Shown here: in pieces, positions 52,354-59,394 of the stretch
Position numbering within the stretch: position 1 is the stretch's first letter
Layout of the letters: the number at the start of each line of letters is the position of its first letter
Source: an uncultured Microbacterium sp.
GTDB taxonomy: Bacteria; Actinomycetota; Actinomycetes; Actinomycetales; Microbacteriaceae
Length of the DNA: 59,394 bases
Assembly (NCBI RefSeq): GCF_937927635.1
Contig: NZ_CALBRW010000023.1
Location: 1 to 59,394 of the forward strand
Direction: 5' to 3'
The notes under the pieces: generated by a model
Databases searched by the model: none
Told to the model about the DNA's origin: nothing
Seen by the model: the letters and a program-made list of their open reading frames with translations, nothing else
Position numbers and translations under genes: made by a program

Positions 52354-53172
52354 TCAGCGCCACCAGGCATCCCACGGGGTCACGGGCAGGTGCCGCTTGT
52401 GCCTGGTGGCGAGGTACTTGCCCTCGATGCGCTCGGCGACCTCCGCGGGCACCGCGCGGCCTTCGAGGTAGTCGTCGATCTGCTCGTACGACAGGCCCAG
52501 TTCGTCCTCGTCGGCACGGCCGGGTGTGCCGTCCAGCAGGTCGGCGGTGGGCACCTTCAGATACAGCCGCTCCGGCGCACCGAGGTGCTGCAGCAGCATC
52601 CGTCCCTGCCGCTTGTCCAGGCCGGCCAGCGGGGTGATGTCGACCGCCCCGTCGCCGAACTTCGTGTAGAAGCCGGTGACGGCCTCGGCCGCGTGGTCGG
52701 TGCCGATCACCAGCAGGCCGGCGTGGCCGCCCAGCGCGTACTGCGTGACCATGCGCACCCTGGCCTTGATGTTGCCGCGGTTGAAGTCCGTGAGCCGCTC
52801 GCCGAGCCCTTCGGCGATGTCCTGCTCCAGCCCGTCGACGCCGTGCTGGATGTTGATGGTCAGCGAGCGGTCCGCGGCGATGAAGTCGATGGCGGCCTCG
52901 GCATCCGCGGCATCCGCCTGCACCCGGTACGGGAGCCGCACCGCGACGAACTGCGCCTCGCCGCCAGAGTCACGAACGCGTTCGACGGCGAGCTGTGCGA
53001 GCCGGCCCGCGAGGGTGGAGTCCTGCCCGCCGGAGATGCCCAGCACATACCCTTTCGCGCCGGTGGCGTGCAGGTAGTCCACGAGGAACGCGATTCTCGT
53101 CTCCACCTCGGCTGCGGGATCGATCTCGGGCTTCACGCCCAGCTCTTCGGCGATCTTCTGCTGCAGGGTCAC
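52354..53172 (-). CDS. nadE: NH3-dependent NAD+ synthetase
   Basis: A 272-residue enzyme that amidates nicotinic acid adenine dinucleotide. The ATP pyrophosphatase loop is GISGGQDSTLAG, and GTDHAAEAVTGFYTKFGDG is the conserved active-site stretch. The single-domain length means ammonia rather than glutamine is the donor. GTG 53172 has AAGGAGG four bases upstream. It diverges from the nucleosidase gene. Confidence 0.97.
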   Translation of the reverse strand: MTLQQKIAEELGVKPEIDPAAEVETRIAFLVDYLHATGAKGYVLGISGGQDSTLAGRLAQLAVERVRDSGGEAQFVAVRLPYRVQADAADAEAAIDFIAADRSLTINIQHGVDGLEQDIAEGLGERLTDFNRGNIKARVRMVTQYALGGHAGLLVIGTDHAAEAVTGFYTKFGDGAVDITPLAGLDKRQGRMLLQHLGAPERLYLKVPTADLLDGTPGRADEDELGLSYEQIDDYLEGRAVPAEVAERIEGKYLATRHKRHLPVTPWDAWWR

Positions 53173-53232
53173 GGGGCCTCCTTCTGCCTGCATCCAGTCT
53201 CCCCCACCGATCCGCCCTGACAGAATGTCTGT

Positions 53233-53802
53233 GTGAAACTTCTCGTCGCCGCCCTCGAATCCGAGCTCCAGGCGTTCCCCGCTCGGCTCGCCGGATTCGA
53301 CCGCCTGGTGACCGGACCCGGCAAGCTCATGGCGGCGTTCGGCCTGACAAGGGCGCTGGAGGCTCGGGACGCCGGCGACCCGTACGACGAGATCGTCGTC
53401 GTCGGCACGGCCGGCACGGTCAGCGACGACGTGGAGTCGGGCATCTACGACGTCGCCGCCGCGATCCAGCACGATGTGCAGGATCTGGACGGCGTGGTCG
53501 GCCGGCATGTGTCGCTGCCCGCGCGCGTGGAGACGGGCCGGGAGGGCGTCACGATCGCGACCGGTGACATCTTCGTCGACGACGCGGATGCCACAGCGCG
53601 CATCCGCTCGCTGGGCGGCGTCCTGGTGGACATGGAGACGTTCGCGTTCGTGTGGGTCGCGCAGCAGTTCGGCGTGCCGATCCGGGTGCTGCGGGTTGTC
53701 TCCGATCGCGCGCAGGACGGCGCCACGCAGGTGTGGGACGAGGTCGTGGCGGCGTGCAGCGCGCAGCTGTGGGACTTCGTGCAGCGCGAGTACGACTTCT
53801 GA
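53233..53802 (+). CDS. MTA/SAH-nucleosidase-like phosphorylase
   Basis: A 189-residue member of the PNP/UDP phosphorylase superfamily. Landmarks are VVVGTAGTVSDDVESG, the DMETFAF stretch with the purine/ribose-binding Met-Glu, and VVSDRAQDGA with the catalytic Asp. It is shorter than E. coli MTA/SAH nucleosidase (232 residues). A -10 candidate CAGAAT (53221-53226) ends six bases from the GTG start. It ends at a repeat-filled convergent junction. Confidence 0.9.
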   Translation: MKLLVAALESELQAFPARLAGFDRLVTGPGKLMAAFGLTRALEARDAGDPYDEIVVVGTAGTVSDDVESGIYDVAAAIQHDVQDLDGVVGRHVSLPARVETGREGVTIATGDIFVDDADATARIRSLGGVLVDMETFAFVWVAQQFGVPIRVLRVVSDRAQDGATQVWDEVVAACSAQLWDFVQREYDF

Positions 53803-53811
53803 GGTCGCGCG

Positions 53812-53920
53812 GCGCTTCGCGCTGCAGTTTCTGACAGTTCCCGCGCTTCGCGCTGCAGTTTCTGACAGCTCCCGCGCTTCGCGCTGCAGTTCCTGACAGT
53901 TCCCGCGCTTCGCGCTGCAG
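53812..53920. repeat. 31-bp tandem repeat, about 3.5 copies
   Basis: Units start GCGCTTCGCGCTGCAGTTTC at 53812, 53843, 53874 and 53905 (the last is partial). Its period equals that of the unrelated-looking array at 18836. The region 53803-54078 has no gene. Confidence 0.9.
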
Positions 53921-53975
53921 AAATCGGCTCGCGCTGCGCATATACGCGCCGCGCGGATCGAGAAGAGCAGCGCGG
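53905..53975. repeat. Palindromic element with GCGCATAT core (copy 3)
   Basis: GCGCATAT (53936-53943) is flanked on the right by CGAGAAGAGCAGCGCGG (53959-53975), as in copy 2. The left arm overlaps the preceding tandem array. Confidence 0.65.
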
Positions 53976-54026
53976 GTCGGGAAGAGCCGCGCGGGTCAGG
54001 AAGAGCCGCACGGATCGGGAAGAGCC
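53951..54026. repeat. Four tandem copies of a 19-bp unit
   Basis: GCGCGGATCGAGAAGAGCA and three variants follow head to tail at 53951, 53970, 53989 and 54008. The unit contains the right arm of the palindromic element, as if the arm had been amplified. Confidence 0.85.
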
Positions 54027-54078
54027 GTGCAGGAGAGAAGTGCCGCGCGGAGCTGCCGCCACCGATGCCTGCGCGAGC

Positions 54079-57000
54079 TCAGCCCCGCGGGGCGTCGATC
54101 ACGCTGGGCCCGTCGGGCAGTGCGCGCACGGTCAGCTGCGCGGGGATCTGCTCCTGCATCGCCTCGACGTGACTGATCACGCCGACCGTTCGACCGCCCT
54201 GACGCAGCTCGTCGAGGGTGCGCATCGCGGTCTCCAGGGTGTCGGCGTCGAGCGATCCGAAGCCCTCGTCGATGAACAGGGTGTCGAGCTGGATGCCGCC
54301 TGCGCGAGAGGTGACGACCTCGGCCAGTCCCAGTGCCAGCGCGAGGGATGACAGGAACGTCTCGCCGCCGGACAGCGACTTGGCGGGCCTGCTCTGCCCG
54401 GTGAACGCGTCGAAGACGACGATGCCGAGCCCTGATGCCTTGCCGCGGGCGGCGAGGGCATCGGAGTGCTGCAGCTCGTAGCGGCCGGCGGACATGTCCC
54501 GCAGGCGCAGGTTGGCGGCCGCGACGATCTCCTCCAGCTCGGCGGCCAGCACGAACGTCTCGAGGTTCATCTTGTGGGTGTTGCCGGAGCGTCCGGCGAG
54601 CGTGTCGGCGAGGCCCCGCAGGACCTCGAACTCTTCGGCCTCGGCAGCCGAGGCCGCGTGTTCGGATGCCGCGGCAGCGACGGTGGACGTGAGCGTGGAC
54701 TGCACAGCGCGAGCCCGGCTGTCCTGATCGACGACCCGCAACCAGGCCGCGCGGGCGGTGGCGGCACTCTCCCGCGCGGGTGCGAGATCGATCGACTCCT
54801 CGGGCAGCGTCCTCAGCTCGAGGTCGAGCAGCAGCGCACGCTCCTTCTCCCGTGCCACGCGATGCGCGGTGACCCGCTCGTCGAGTGCCTGGATCTCGGA
54901 TGCCGGCAGCAGGGCGTCCTCCGCCGCCGCGACATCGTCGAAGTCGGAGGCGTCGATGGCCTGATCGCGCTCGAGACGGGCCTCGCCCGCACGCTCCGCG
55001 GCCTCTGCGTTCGCGTCGATCGCATCGGCCACGGCTGCCGCCGCCGCGATCTGCCGCTGAGCCTCGGCCACGCGCTCGGCGACGGTCGAGTAGTCGCCCC
55101 GCGCTTCGGCGATCGCCTGATCAGCGTCGGCGATGCGCTGCTGGATCAGTGACAGTGCGGTGCGGGCCGCGCCCAGGGAATCGGATGCCGTGGCGCGTCG
55201 CGCCTCGACATCGGCCGCATCCTGCCGCAGAGCATCGAGCTCGGTCGTGAGCGTCTGCGCGCGCTCCGCCGCCTGCAGCGCCGCCTCGTGCGCGGCGCGG
55301 GCCTGTGCGAGCTCCTCGGCGGCCTGCTCGGCCGTGCGTCCACCCGCGCGCTCCGTCGCAGCAGCACGGGCCGCCGTCACCGTGGAAACCGCGGCCGACG
55401 CCTGTCGCTCGGCGTTCGCCGCCGCATCGCGAACAGCCTCCGCCGCAGTGATGTCCTCCGCCGTCACCGGATCCACGTGCGCGGCGGGCGACGGATGCTC
55501 GACGGAACCGCACACCGCGCACGGCTCCCCCGCGACCAGCGCCTCGGCCAGCTCGCCGGCGTAACCGTCGAGTCTGCGCCTGCGCAGCGCGGACAGCTCC
55601 GCCTGAGCGCGGGTGTGCGCATCGCTCGCCTCGGATTCCGCGCGGGCTGCTGCGGCGAGCTCGCCGGTGAGCCGCTCGACGTCGAGTACGCCTGCGGCTC
55701 GTGCCTCCGCGTCTGCGACGGTTCTGGAGGCTGCTTCGGCCAGCGCGCCCTCGGTGCGGGCGGTGTCGCGACGAGCGGTGAGCTGCGACAGCCGCTCAGG
55801 GAGGGATTCGCGTTCGAGGTCGACCGCCTCGAGCGCGGCGCTCAGCGCGCGCTCCGCCTCACGGCTCGTCGCGAGCTCCTTGCTGCGCTGGAGAGCGGAT
55901 GCCTCGAGCTCGGCCGCGCGCTGCCACGCACCGCTCTCGCGCGTGCGGTCGGCGGCCCAGGTGCGGTAATGCGACGTGAAGTCCGTGTGATCGGATGCGC
56001 CACCCTTCACTTCGTCTCGCTGACGCTCGCTCAGTACAGGCGACAGGCTCAGGGACCCCGGATCCGGGCTCGGCGACCCGGTGGCGACGTCCGGGGGTGA
56101 CGGAACGCCCTCCGCGGTGGCCGCCTCGACAGCATCCGCCTCCGCCTGCGCGGCCGACTCGGCTGCGGAGAGCGTCCGTGATGCCGCCGTGATCAGCGCC
56201 CGCAGGGCCTCGGCCGCGCGTCCGCGATCCCGCCGGATCGCAGCGGCGGCGATCTCCTCGGCCTGCGCGTCCAGCTCGGCCAGTGCCGCACGAGCGCGGT
56301 CGCGGTCCACCTGGCCCTGCCGCTGCTCCTTCAGATCGGCCAGTGCAGCATCCGCCGCACTGAGCGCCTTCTCCGCCGCGTCACGCTCGGTGCCGAACCG
56401 TTCCACCTGGTAGTCCGCACGGGTGATCGCCCGACGCAGGCGCTCGATGCGGGCATCCGTCGTATCGGGTGCGGCATCCGCGTCCTCGCCCCACAGCTCG
56501 GCTTCGGCGGTCACCCGCTCAGCCTCGTCGAGCTTCGCGTCCACCTTCGCGCGCCGAGAACTGAGCGCATTCTCGGCCGCGCGCCGCCGCTCGTCGAACC
56601 GGGCCTGGTAGTCGGAGAACCGCTCGGTGCCGAACAGCCTGCGCAGCAGCGCCTGGCGCTCCTTGCTGTCGGCCAGCAGGAAGTCGGCGAACCTGTTCTG
56701 CGCGAGCAGGATCACCTGCAGGAACTGCTCCTGGCTCAGTTGCAGGATCTCGTCGAGCTCATGCGCCACATCGACCACGCGGGCAGCGTGGCCGATCCAT
56801 TCGCCATCGACCTGCTGCTCCAGCAGTGCAGAGGGCTGCTGCGTGGTCATGCCGCCGCCGCGCTTGGCAGGCCGCTCGTACGAGGGCGAGCGAGTCACCC
56901 GGAAGCGCCCGGCCGTCGTGCTGAACTCCACCATCACCGAGGTGTCGTCATCGGGCTCGCAGTGATCGCTGCGCAGCCTCTTCTCGCCGCCGTCGTACCG

Positions 57001-57171
57001 GGGCACTCCGCCGTACAGGCCGAAGCACACGGCATCCAGGATCGACGACTTGCCGGCGCCGGTGCGCCCGGCGATGAGGAAGATGCCATCGTCGGCGAAT
57101 GCGTCGAAGTCGACCTGCTGGCGCGCGCGGAACGGTCCGAATCCCTCGACCTCCAGACGATGCAGGTGCAT
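54079..57171 (-). CDS. sbcC: Exonuclease subunit SbcC
   Basis: A 1030-residue Rad50-like ATPase of the SbcCD nuclease, which opens hairpins and processes blocked DNA ends. Walker A is GRTGAGKSS (35-43), coiled-coil arms flank a zinc hook with Cys551-Ala-Val-Cys554, and the C-terminal half has KSLSGGETFLSSLALALG and LFIDEGFGSLD. Residues 373-390, in the first arm, come from a dispersed DNA repeat. ATG 57171 shares one base with the sbcD stop. The longer frame to 57447 is a shadow of sbcD. Confidence 0.96.
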   Translation of the reverse strand: MHLHRLEVEGFGPFRARQQVDFDAFADDGIFLIAGRTGAGKSSILDAVCFGLYGGVPRYDGGEKRLRSDHCEPDDDTSVMVEFSTTAGRFRVTRSPSYERPAKRGGGMTTQQPSALLEQQVDGEWIGHAARVVDVAHELDEILQLSQEQFLQVILLAQNRFADFLLADSKERQALLRRLFGTERFSDYQARFDERRRAAENALSSRRAKVDAKLDEAERVTAEAELWGEDADAAPDTTDARIERLRRAITRADYQVERFGTERDAAEKALSAADAALADLKEQRQGQVDRDRARAALAELDAQAEEIAAAAIRRDRGRAAEALRALITAASRTLSAAESAAQAEADAVEAATAEGVPSPPDVATGSPSPDPGSLSLSPVLSERQRDEVKGGASDHTDFTSHYRTWAADRTRESGAWQRAAELEASALQRSKELATSREAERALSAALEAVDLERESLPERLSQLTARRDTARTEGALAEAASRTVADAEARAAGVLDVERLTGELAAAARAESEASDAHTRAQAELSALRRRRLDGYAGELAEALVAGEPCAVCGSVEHPSPAAHVDPVTAEDITAAEAVRDAAANAERQASAAVSTVTAARAAATERAGGRTAEQAAEELAQARAAHEAALQAAERAQTLTTELDALRQDAADVEARRATASDSLGAARTALSLIQQRIADADQAIAEARGDYSTVAERVAEAQRQIAAAAAVADAIDANAEAAERAGEARLERDQAIDASDFDDVAAAEDALLPASEIQALDERVTAHRVAREKERALLLDLELRTLPEESIDLAPARESAATARAAWLRVVDQDSRARAVQSTLTSTVAAAASEHAASAAEAEEFEVLRGLADTLAGRSGNTHKMNLETFVLAAELEEIVAAANLRLRDMSAGRYELQHSDALAARGKASGLGIVVFDAFTGQSRPAKSLSGGETFLSSLALALGLAEVVTSRAGGIQLDTLFIDEGFGSLDADTLETAMRTLDELRQGGRTVGVISHVEAMQEQIPAQLTVRALPDGPSVIDAPRG
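56002..56056. repeat. Dispersed repeat, long form, inside sbcC
   Basis: Almost identical to the repeat at 12960-13012. It is in frame and encodes roughly SLSLSPVLSERQRDEVKGG. Confidence 0.85.
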
Positions 57172-58325
57172 CAGACGAGCGCCTCGGCGCGCACCTGATC
57201 GTCGAGCACCTCTCGGATCAGCTCGGCCTCGCGCTCGGTCGCGCCCTGCCCGGCGCGCACGTGCTCGAGGAACGCCTCGATGCGCTCGACGTCGGTGACG
57301 GCCGTGCGCAGCCGCTGCGCGTAGGAGCGGTCGTCCTCGGCATCCGCACCCTCGGGCTGGTGCTGCACCAGAGCGCAGAACGGGAACCGCTCGCGCAGCC
57401 GGCGCATGGGCTCGTGCTGCGGCACCGGGTCGGTGTAGACCGCGCACACCCAGTCATCCGCGTGGGCTTCGGCGTTCACGTCGGAGAGGATCTCGTCGAG
57501 AGTGCCGGTGAGCGTGACGAGTGCGCGCGGAACCGGCAGCGCCAGCCACTGCGTGGAGGCCAGGCCATCGGCATCCAGCTCCACCAGCCACGAACCGCGC
57601 TCCTTGTGCTGCTCGCCGAAGCTGTAGTGCAGCGGCGCGCCCGAGTACCGCACCCGCTCGCTGAGCTGCTGGCGTCCGTGGATGTGGCCGAGCGCGACAT
57701 AGTCCGGCCCGTCGAAGGCTGCCAGCGGCACCACGTCCAGCCCGCCCTGGCGCACCTCCCGCTCCAGCCCCGCGGTGGGGTCGACCCCCGCGGCGAAGCA
57801 GTGCGCGACGGCCACCGAACGGCCCTCGTGCGCGGCCATGCCCTCCCGTACCAGACCCATGGCGTGGGTCATCACCTGCGCCTGAGTGCGCAGCACGGCA
57901 TCCGGCCACAGCCCGCGCACGATGGCCGGCTCCAGGTACGGGATGCCGAAGAACCGCACCGGACCGTGCTCATCCTCCACGGTGACGGGCATCGCGATCG
58001 AGAGCGGATCCGTCAGCACGTGGATGCCGTCGCGCAGCAGTCGCGAGTGGAAGCCGAGGCGCGCGGCGGAGTCATGGTTGCCGCTGGTCATGATCACGAC
58101 AGCGCCTGTCTCGTGCAGCGCCATCAGCGTGTCGTCGAGAAGGGTGTAGGCGGATGCCGCGGGCGTGGCCGAGTCGAACACGTCACCGGCGACGATCACC
58201 ACGTCGACCTCGTGCTCGCGCACCTGCGCGACCAGCGCATCGAGCACCTCGGCCAGCGCCGCGAGCGTGGAGTGCCCGTGGAACGTGCGGCCGATGTGCC
58301 AGTCGGAGGTGTGCAGGATTCGCAT
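57171..58325 (-). CDS. sbcD: Exonuclease subunit SbcD
   Basis: A 384-residue Mre11-like nuclease. The two-metal phosphoesterase motifs are HTSDWHIG (5-12), VIVAGDVFD, TSGNHDSAARLG, VAHC and LGHIHGRQ. It overlaps sbcC by one base and should form the SbcCD complex. ATG 58325 is chosen over GTG 58331 because the -10 box TACGGT (58332-58337) ends exactly six bases before it, the spacing seen in other genes here. Confidence 0.96.
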   Translation of the reverse strand: MRILHTSDWHIGRTFHGHSTLAALAEVLDALVAQVREHEVDVVIVAGDVFDSATPAASAYTLLDDTLMALHETGAVVIMTSGNHDSAARLGFHSRLLRDGIHVLTDPLSIAMPVTVEDEHGPVRFFGIPYLEPAIVRGLWPDAVLRTQAQVMTHAMGLVREGMAAHEGRSVAVAHCFAAGVDPTAGLEREVRQGGLDVVPLAAFDGPDYVALGHIHGRQQLSERVRYSGAPLHYSFGEQHKERGSWLVELDADGLASTQWLALPVPRALVTLTGTLDEILSDVNAEAHADDWVCAVYTDPVPQHEPMRRLRERFPFCALVQHQPEGADAEDDRSYAQRLRTAVTDVERIEAFLEHVRAGQGATEREAELIREVLDDQVRAEALV

Positions 58326-58406
58326 ACTCACACCGTACGGAGGGCCTCCGACATCGGCGCCGAGGCGTGCCGACTCGAGCGAGAGCGGCGTGCCCGCGGA
58401 AGGGAC

Positions 58407-58715
58407 TCAGCGCGCCCGCAGCAGGAATCTCTTGTCGGCGTGCGCCTCGAACCAGTCCGCGACGTACCAGCACACGGCATCCACGTCCCGGTCGCCGCGG
58501 GACTCGATGTCGGCCACCGCGCCCTCCACCACCTGCCCGGCGTAGCCATGTCCGCGGAAGGCAGGAATGGTGAACGCCCTGGTCAGCGCGACAGTGCGAC
58601 CGTCATCGCGGTAGTCCAGCACACTCACCAGCACGCCGTCTCGTCGCAGCGCGTAGCGCGAGGCATCTCTCTCGTCCGTCAGCACGAACTCGGAAGCATC
58701 CGGTAGCAGATTCAC
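58407..58715 (-). CDS. Small GNAT-like (YjdJ-type) acetyltransferase
   Basis: A 102-residue minimal GNAT protein. It reads RYALRRDGVLVSVLDY, then IPAFRGHGYAGQVVEGAV with the acetyl-CoA loop RGHGYAG, and ends with CWYVADWF. The family (DUF4442/YjdJ-like) has known structures but unclear substrates. GTG 58715 has a -10 box TAACGT (58722-58727) six bases upstream. It lies upstream of sbcD in the same orientation. Confidence 0.92.
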   Translation of the reverse strand: MNLLPDASEFVLTDERDASRYALRRDGVLVSVLDYRDDGRTVALTRAFTIPAFRGHGYAGQVVEGAVADIESRGDRDVDAVCWYVADWFEAHADKRFLLRAR

Positions 58716-58758
58716 ACCTCCACGTTACGTCGTGTGACGAAGGCGGGATCGGGTCGTT

Positions 58759-58788
58759 TTGACACAGAGGGACATGTTGGGAAATAAT
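58759..58788 (+). promoter_or_regulatory. Strong promoter of the polycysteine leader
   Basis: A consensus TTGACA (58759-58764), 18 bp and AATAAT (58783-58788) make this the best match to the housekeeping consensus seen in the window. The -10 box ends seven bases before ATG 58796, so the first codon is at or next to the transcription start. Confidence 0.8.
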
Positions 58789-58795
58789 CAGCCCC

Positions 58796-58897
58796 ATGAC
58801 CACCAGCGCAAGCCCTTTGTCCGCCCAGGAGGCGAACAGGACTGCCGGCATGATGATGCCCGGCTGCGTTGGCATGTGTTGCCGAATGTGTTGCTAA
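58796..58897 (+). CDS. Leaderless polycysteine leader peptide
   Basis: A 33-codon ORF. It begins MTTSASPLSAQEANRTAG, has three consecutive methionines, and ends CVGMCCRMCC before TAA: five cysteines in the last ten codons. There is no ribosome binding site; the promoter places the mRNA start at the ATG. Polycysteine leaderless ORFs are known in mycobacteria as cysteine-responsive attenuators: scarce Cys-tRNA stalls the ribosome at the cysteines and changes folding of the downstream leader. The same role is inferred here. The annotated gene begins 160 bases further on, and that leader can fold in two ways. Confidence 0.8.
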   Translation: MTTSASPLSAQEANRTAGMMMPGCVGMCCRMCC

Positions 58898-59057
58898 GGC
58901 GCAACCGAACAGATCTATCTGTCTCGCCCTTCTCATCTTGAGGGGCGGATCTGTGAGCGCCCACCCGCAGCGCTCATTCCCCTACCGGCTCATCCCGGTC
59001 ATTCGTGCAACACCTCCAGAGCCCCGACGGCTCGCATCCTTCACAAGGAGCATCATC
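58898..59057 (+). promoter_or_regulatory. Putative attenuator leader after the polycysteine ORF
   Basis: ACAGAT (58909-58914) can pair with ATCTGT at 58917-58922 or with ATCTGT at 58949-58954, but not both. The second fold is extended by CGCCC (58925-58929) with GGGCG (58943-58947). A separate GAGCGC-N9-GCGCTC hairpin (58955-58975) follows and could end transcription. No U-run follows it, as is common in actinobacteria. AAGGAG before 59058 serves the next gene. Confidence 0.6.
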
Positions 59058-59394
59058 ATGTCGAACTCCGCACTTCTCGAGCGTCCCATCACCGCCCCGG
59101 TCCGGATCATCTCCGCCGCTGACGCCGCCGCCGATCTGCCTTCCATCCGCTCGCCCCGCGGCTTCGCCCTCTACGTCGGCATCGACGAGATCAAGGCCGC
59201 CGAGTCGGGCGTGAGCCTGCCGCTGCTGGTCGACGCGCTGCGTCGCACGCTGGCCGAGCTGGCTCCCAACGCCGAGACCCACGCCACCGTCGCCCTGGCC
59301 CCGCAGTCCGCCGGCGGCCGCGACCTGGACGTCGTCCGTCTCGCCCTGCACGAGCCCGGCGCCATCGCCCGCGCGCACGCCGCCGTCGAGGAGG
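59058..59394 (+). CDS. N-terminal part of a probable winged-helix regulator
   Basis: Only the first 112 or so residues are inside the window; the gene runs off the right edge. The visible part is soluble and has no motif I can assign with certainty. It contains RGFALYVGIDEIKAAESGVS, then a helix VDALRRTLAELAP and VALAPQSAGGRDLDVVRLAL. I recall this N-terminus from Microbacteriaceae proteins with an OmpR-type winged-helix domain at the C-terminus, so it is probably a regulator; this rests on memory, not on the visible sequence. AAGGAG lies seven bases before ATG 59058. It is downstream of the polycysteine leader. Confidence 0.7.
   Translation, partial: MSNSALLERPITAPVRIISAADAAADLPSIRSPRGFALYVGIDEIKAAESGVSLPLLVDALRRTLAELAPNAETHATVALAPQSAGGRDLDVVRLALHEPGAIARAHAAVEE

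Noticed and set aside
53812..53920. CRISPR array
   Set aside because: Direct head-to-tail units without spacers.
58603..58875. A 90-residue minus-strand ORF with a hydrophobic start
   Set aside because: It overlaps the small GNAT gene out of frame, and its second half is a shadow of that gene.
58759..58941. A 60-residue plus-strand ORF overlapping the polycysteine ORF
   Set aside because: It starts inside the -35 box, has no ribosome binding site and is not protein-like. The 58796 ORF fits the promoter exactly.

Overview
This window is high-GC DNA from an actinobacterium, most likely Microbacterium or a close relative in the Microbacteriaceae. The evidence is the rpoB N-terminus, the bS22 ribosomal peptide, a short BldC-like excisionase-type regulator, the resABC/ccsB cytochrome c set beside men genes, many leaderless genes, and a strikingly frequent GGATGCC/GGCATCC heptamer. 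The genus is an inference. No phage, insertion sequence, CRISPR array, rRNA or tRNA was seen; the accessory material is mainly short repeats.

Layout. 1-2666: the 5' end of rpoB (minus) diverges from a spermidine-synthase-like enzyme, a TPR protein and a SprT-like metalloprotein. 2690-9106 (minus): DUF3054 protein, ComB-like phosphatase, a MacB-type ABC pair with its NarL-type two-component system, and a methyltransferase. 9123-12954: menaquinone genes menE, menB and menC, with a secreted cyclophilin. 13021-18812: a TetR regulator divergent from an MMPL exporter that carries a degenerate ABC-like tail, followed by a YhgE/Pip protein. 19184-23969: cytochrome c maturation (ccsB, resB, ccdA, thioredoxin-like lipoprotein) and a histidine phosphatase. 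24165-31029: aspS, a TSUP permease and a four-gene ABC importer. 31097-35200: MprF-like aminoacyl-lipid synthase with a partner esterase, and a YegP-like protein. 35258-38940: amino-acid ABC importer, thioredoxin-fold and rhodanese proteins, bS22 and a BldC-like protein. 39031-42826: ArsR regulator, KtrB/KtrA potassium uptake and an alpha/beta hydrolase. 42862-46998: proC, a cation diffusion facilitator, a second hydrolase, tadA and upp. 47212-58715: GNAT protein, a nuclease-helicase, a hypothetical, nadE, a nucleosidase, sbcC/sbcD and a small GNAT protein.

The right edge holds the most interesting element. A strong promoter (TTGACA, 18 bp, AATAAT) drives a leaderless 33-codon ORF (58796-58897) whose last ten residues are CVGMCCRMCC. 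A 160-base leader with mutually exclusive hairpins follows, then the truncated gene at 59058. It looks like a cysteine-responsive attenuator.

Two wider patterns recur. About twenty genes have a -10 hexamer exactly 6 or 7 bases before the start codon, which implies leaderless mRNAs. Of ten convergent gene junctions, seven carry palindromic or tandem repeats and two carry perfect hairpins. Copies of the same repeats also lie in frame inside the MMPL and sbcC genes. All coordinates, translations and motif matches were worked out by eye; no database or folding program was used.
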